Shown: positions 61,248 to 64,000 of the stretch, piece by piece
How the letters are laid out: each line of letters begins with the position of its first letter
Numbering within the stretch: position 1 is the stretch's first letter
NCBI RefSeq assembly: GCF_024298925.1
Contig: NZ_CP101283.1
Coordinates: 1,927,001 to 1,991,000 of the forward strand
Source of the DNA: Phenylobacterium sp. LH3H17
GTDB taxonomy: Bacteria; Pseudomonadota; Alphaproteobacteria; Caulobacterales; Caulobacteraceae
Reading direction: 5' to 3'
Length of the DNA: 64,000 nucleotides
The notes under the pieces: generated by a model
What the model was told of the DNA's origin: nothing
Database searches by the model: none
Seen by the model: the letters and a program-made list of their open reading frames with translations, nothing else
Translations under genes and position numbers: made by a program

Positions 61248-62828
61248 TCACATCCGCACCCGGCCGCCGCCACCGCCGCCCGAGGGGCCGGCCATGGGCG
61301 AGGTCGCCTTGATCTTGGCCTTCGGTCCGCCGCCGGTGATCACCTGATCGCCGGCCTTGAGCGCGCCGCGGATCTCGGTGAACGAGCCGTCGGTGGCGCC
61401 CACCCGCACCGGAATCGGAACCGGCTTGTCGTCGCGCAGCACATAGACCACCCCGCCCGTGAAGCCCGATCGGTCGCCGCGGCCGCCCTGGCCGATGGTG
61501 GCGCGCAGGGCGACGAGCTTGGTTTTCTGGCCTGGCATCAGCGAGGGTTCCAGCTTGGCGAGGGCCTCGGTCATGTTCTTGCGCATGGCCTCGCGCGCGG
61601 CGGCGCGGTCGCCGCCGGCCGAGGCGAACGCCGCCGCCGACTTCTGGCGCAGCTCGGTCTGGATGGCTTCCCATTTCTTCTGCTGCTCGGCGTCGAGGTC
61701 GAGCTGGGCGATGATCCGCTGAGCGCCCATCCCGCCGCCCTGGCGCCGGCCGCCGGCGCCTTGCTGGCGCTGACCCCCTCCAGGGGCGCCCACGCCGGGC
61801 GGCCCGAAGGCCGGCGCGCGCACGGTCTGGCCGTTCTCGCTGGCCGGGGTCCAGCGCAGGGCCGCGACCGGGACCTTCATGACATTGGGCTTCTGCTGGA
61901 TGACGATGTCGGCGTTGGCGGTCATGCCGGGCAGCAGGTTGCCGCGTGGATTGTCGGCCTCGGCCATGACGACGTAGGCCACCACGTTCTGCTCGGTGAC
62001 CGGCTGCTTGCGGACCTGGGTGACGATCCCGGTGAAGTTCTCGTCCGGGAAGGCGTCGACGGTGAACTTCACCGACTGGCCCTCCTGCACCTGGCCGATG
62101 TCGGCCTCGTCCACGGAGATCTTCACCTCCACCTTCGACAGGTCCTGGGCGATGCGGAACAGGATCGGGGCCTGCAGGCTGGCGGCGACGGTCTGGCCGG
62201 GCTCGATCTGGCGGTCGACGATCACCCCATCAATGGGCGCGACGATGGTCGTGCGGCCCAGGTCCACGCGCTGGCTGCGCAGGGCGGCCTGGCTCTGGGC
62301 GATGCGGGCGCGGGCGCTGTCCACCCCGGCCTGGGCCTGGCGGAAGGCGGCCTGGGAAACGTCCAGGGTCGAGGGCGCATAGATGCCCTGGCTCACCAGG
62401 GACCTTTTGCGATTGTAGTCGGCTTGGGCCGAGGCCAGCCCCGCCTGGGCCTGGCGCAGGGCCGCCTGGCCGGCCACCACGTCGGCCTGGCCCTGCTGGA
62501 CCCGGCTCTCATAGGTCTGAGGATCGAGCACGGCCATCACCTGGCCCCGCTTCACCTCGTCGTTGAAGTCGACCATCACCCGGGTGATCTGGCCCGAGAT
62601 CTGCGAGCCCACGTCGACCGTCACCAGGGCCTCCAGTGTTCCGGAGGCCGAGACCGCCCTGGTGATCGCGCCGGTCTCCACCGCCGCCGTCCGGTAGGGA
62701 TCCTTCGGGGCCTTGGGCTTCATCACCTGCCAGCCGACCAGCACCGCGGCCAACAGGGCCACGACGGCCAGCGCGATCCAGGCGGCGCGAGGCAGGCGCT
62801 TGGCGGAACGGACGGGGGAGCGGCTCAT
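61248..62828 (-). CDS. MacA-type periplasmic adaptor with an inserted Spy-like domain
   Basis: 526 residues, longer than the usual 370-400. N-terminal anchor (RAAWIALAVVALLAAVLVGWQV), lipoyl/hairpin region with long coiled coil (QGQADVVAGQAALRQAQAGLASAQADYNRKRSLVSQG), beta-barrel (KVEVKISVDEADIGQVQEGQSVKFTVDAFPDENFTG). After about residue 345 a Gly/Gln-rich linker leads to an inserted helical domain (LDLDAEQQKKWEAI, EPSLMPGQKTKLVAL) resembling Spy/CpxP LTxxQ repeats. The membrane-proximal domain then resumes (GGVVYVLRDDKPVPIPVRVGATDG). Confidence 0.88.
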   Translation of the reverse strand: MSRSPVRSAKRLPRAAWIALAVVALLAAVLVGWQVMKPKAPKDPYRTAAVETGAITRAVSASGTLEALVTVDVGSQISGQITRVMVDFNDEVKRGQVMAVLDPQTYESRVQQGQADVVAGQAALRQAQAGLASAQADYNRKRSLVSQGIYAPSTLDVSQAAFRQAQAGVDSARARIAQSQAALRSQRVDLGRTTIVAPIDGVIVDRQIEPGQTVAASLQAPILFRIAQDLSKVEVKISVDEADIGQVQEGQSVKFTVDAFPDENFTGIVTQVRKQPVTEQNVVAYVVMAEADNPRGNLLPGMTANADIVIQQKPNVMKVPVAALRWTPASENGQTVRAPAFGPPGVGAPGGGQRQQGAGGRRQGGGMGAQRIIAQLDLDAEQQKKWEAIQTELRQKSAAAFASAGGDRAAAREAMRKNMTEALAKLEPSLMPGQKTKLVALRATIGQGGRGDRSGFTGGVVYVLRDDKPVPIPVRVGATDGSFTEIRGALKAGDQVITGGGPKAKIKATSPMAGPSGGGGGGRVRM

Positions 62829-62874
62829 GCGACGGGGGATCTCCGAATTTCGCCCAATGGCTTAGCCCGCCCTA

Positions 62875-62903
62875 CCTGAACCGCAGGCAACCGTCGGTTC
62901 AGG
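62875..62903. promoter_or_regulatory. Perfect inverted repeat between sensor kinase and MacA
   Basis: CCTGAACCG (62875-62883) and CGGTTCAGG (62895-62903) with an 11-bp spacer, 47 bp upstream of the macA-like start on the minus strand. No T-run follows, so an operator or attenuating hairpin is more likely than a terminator. Confidence 0.5.
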
Positions 62904-62971
62904 GGCCGCGCAGGCTGGCGCCTCAAGAGCAAACCGGCGTTACGCGGCAATGTCGGCGTGGCAACAATCGC

Positions 62972-64000
62972 CTAGAGCGGCAGCTGGACCCGGGCGGTCA
63001 GTCCGCCGCCGCCGCGGTTGATCAGCGAGACGTCCCCGCCGTGACCGCGGGCCACGGAGCGCACGACGGCGAGGCCGAGACCTATCCCGCCGGTCTGGCG
63101 GCTGCGCGAGGGTTCGCGGCGGTAGAAGGGTTCGAAGACCCGTTCGCGATCCTCGTTCGGGATACCGGGACCGTCGTCCTCGATCTCGACCACGGCGCTC
63201 GCGGCGTCGAGGAAGACCCGCGCCCGGGCCCGGCCGCCATATTTCACGGCGTTGTCCAGCAGGTTGGTGAACATACGGCGCAGGGCCACCGGATCGCCGT
63301 GCAGGACCACCTTCTCACCCCGCTCGACCTCGGTGTCGGCGCCGGTCTCGGCCATCTCGTCGCAGACGCTCTCCAGCAGCGAGGAGAGCTCCAGGGGCGT
63401 ACGCTCGCCGGCGCGGGTGGCGTCGCGCACGAAGGTCAGGGCCGCGGAGATCATCTCCTCCATCTGGTCGATGTCGGCGGCCATCTTGGCGCGGCTGTCC
63501 TCGGGCGCGCTCTCGATACGGAACCGCAGGCGGGTGAGCGGCGTGCGCAGGTCATGGGCGATGGCGCCGACCATGGCGGTGCGGTCCTCCACATACCGGC
63601 GCAGGCGCTCCTGCATGTCGTTGAAGGCCCGCGCGGCGATGGCCACCTCGGCCGGGCCCTTCAACGACAGCGGCGCGGCGCGCGGATCGCGCCCCAGCCG
63701 CTCGGCGGCGTCGGCGAACAGGCCGATGGGCGCCGACAGCCGGCGCGCGAACACATAGGCCACGGGCGCCATGGCCAGGCCAGAGAGCAGGAACCACAGG
63801 ATGATCCGCTGCTGCCAGGGATCGAGCCCGATCGCGGGCTCGGGCCGTACGACCATCCACCTGCCGTCCGGCTGGCGGACCGCCACGTCGAAGGGCGCGA
63901 TCAGGAAGTGCTCCTCGCGCTCCGCGGCGCCGCCCTCACGCGCCATGCGGTCGCGGACGATGCGGAACACCCGCCGATCGGAGACCGGGAAGCGCGATGT
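62972..64000 (-). CDS. Sensor histidine kinase (5' end outside window)
   Basis: At least 343 residues are inside the window and the frame stays open to its edge, so the true start lies beyond 64,000. Visible in order: part of a periplasmic sensing domain, a TM helix (IILWFLLSGLAMAPVAYVFA), HAMP (RLSAPIGLFADAAERLG), HisKA (IAHDLRTPLTRLRFRIE, phospho-His), HATPase (NLLDNAVKYGGRA, DDGPGIPN, GIGLGLAVV). Placement upstream of the MacAB-like genes suggests it controls them through a regulator gene beyond the edge. Confidence 0.9.
   Translation of the reverse strand, partial: TSRFPVSDRRVFRIVRDRMAREGGAAEREEHFLIAPFDVAVRQPDGRWMVVRPEPAIGLDPWQQRIILWFLLSGLAMAPVAYVFARRLSAPIGLFADAAERLGRDPRAAPLSLKGPAEVAIAARAFNDMQERLRRYVEDRTAMVGAIAHDLRTPLTRLRFRIESAPEDSRAKMAADIDQMEEMISAALTFVRDATRAGERTPLELSSLLESVCDEMAETGADTEVERGEKVVLHGDPVALRRMFTNLLDNAVKYGGRARARVFLDAASAVVEIEDDGPGIPNEDRERVFEPFYRREPSRSRQTGGIGLGLAVVRSVARGHGGDVSLINRGGGGLTARVQLPL

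Overview
The window is GC-rich alphaproteobacterial chromosome, almost certainly Caulobacterales (Caulobacter or Phenylobacterium). The evidence is a divK-pleD operon, a cluster matching the holdfast polysaccharide genes (hfsD, hfsA, hfsB, hfsG, hfsF, hfsE), clpS-clpA, an EcfG-type sigma factor with GGAAC-N16-CGTT promoters, a PEP-CTERM protein, and the split gatCA and gatB genes. All calls come from reading the sequence; no database search was run.

Layout. 1-4,330: a phasin gene behind paired TGC motifs resembling PhaR operators, then RidA-like, glycerophosphodiesterase and COG3146 acyltransferase genes that overlap one another, a DUF4287-type gene and a HIT hydrolase. 4,390-10,250 (minus strand): clpS-clpA, dinB and a ROK kinase, and a HAD hydrolase. 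10,256-12,085: divK-pleD with a CtrA-like box upstream. 12,189-21,661: rpmG, NUDIX, an EamA half-transporter, PAP2 phosphatase, rnr, topA, a small protein, dprA and plsY. 21,860-29,830: a small membrane protein, an apparently inactive dihydroorotase, a LOG protein, pyrB, ruvX, DUF4180, gatC-gatA, a secreted protein and gatB. 29,835-33,836: a palindromic repeat element, cytochrome P450, RcnB-like protein, GST, GNAT and a Sel1-like protein.

33,894-40,905 is the holdfast-type export and synthesis locus. The outer-membrane gene (hfsD) and the inner-membrane genes (hfsA-hfsB) diverge from a shared promoter region, and hfsE-hfsF-hfsG run as a separate operon toward them. A 44-codon single-span protein and a PEP-CTERM protein follow.

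42,474-51,289 is an 8.8-kb integrated element bounded by 40-bp identical direct repeats. The repeats are the 5' half of tRNA-Ser(GCU), and the right copy rebuilds the intact tRNA. The element carries a tyrosine integrase, an excisionase-like protein, a HUH-type Rep-like endonuclease, a serine resolvase behind a perfect inverted repeat, a HEPN/AbiU2-like protein, several small genes and a membrane hybrid histidine kinase. Decayed short repeats fill the spaces between them. This is the most novel part of the window.

51,519-59,189: a membrane protein, a lysophospholipase-like hydrolase, a CocE-type hydrolase behind an AT-rich 17-bp palindrome and a secreted M20 peptidase. An EcfG sigma gene then diverges from a fused egtB-egtD gene for ergothioneine synthesis; each has its own perfect EcfG promoter. 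A KGG stress protein follows. 59,313-64,000 (minus strand) is a MacAB-type efflux operon, whose adaptor carries an inserted Spy-like helical domain, downstream of a sensor kinase cut by the window edge.
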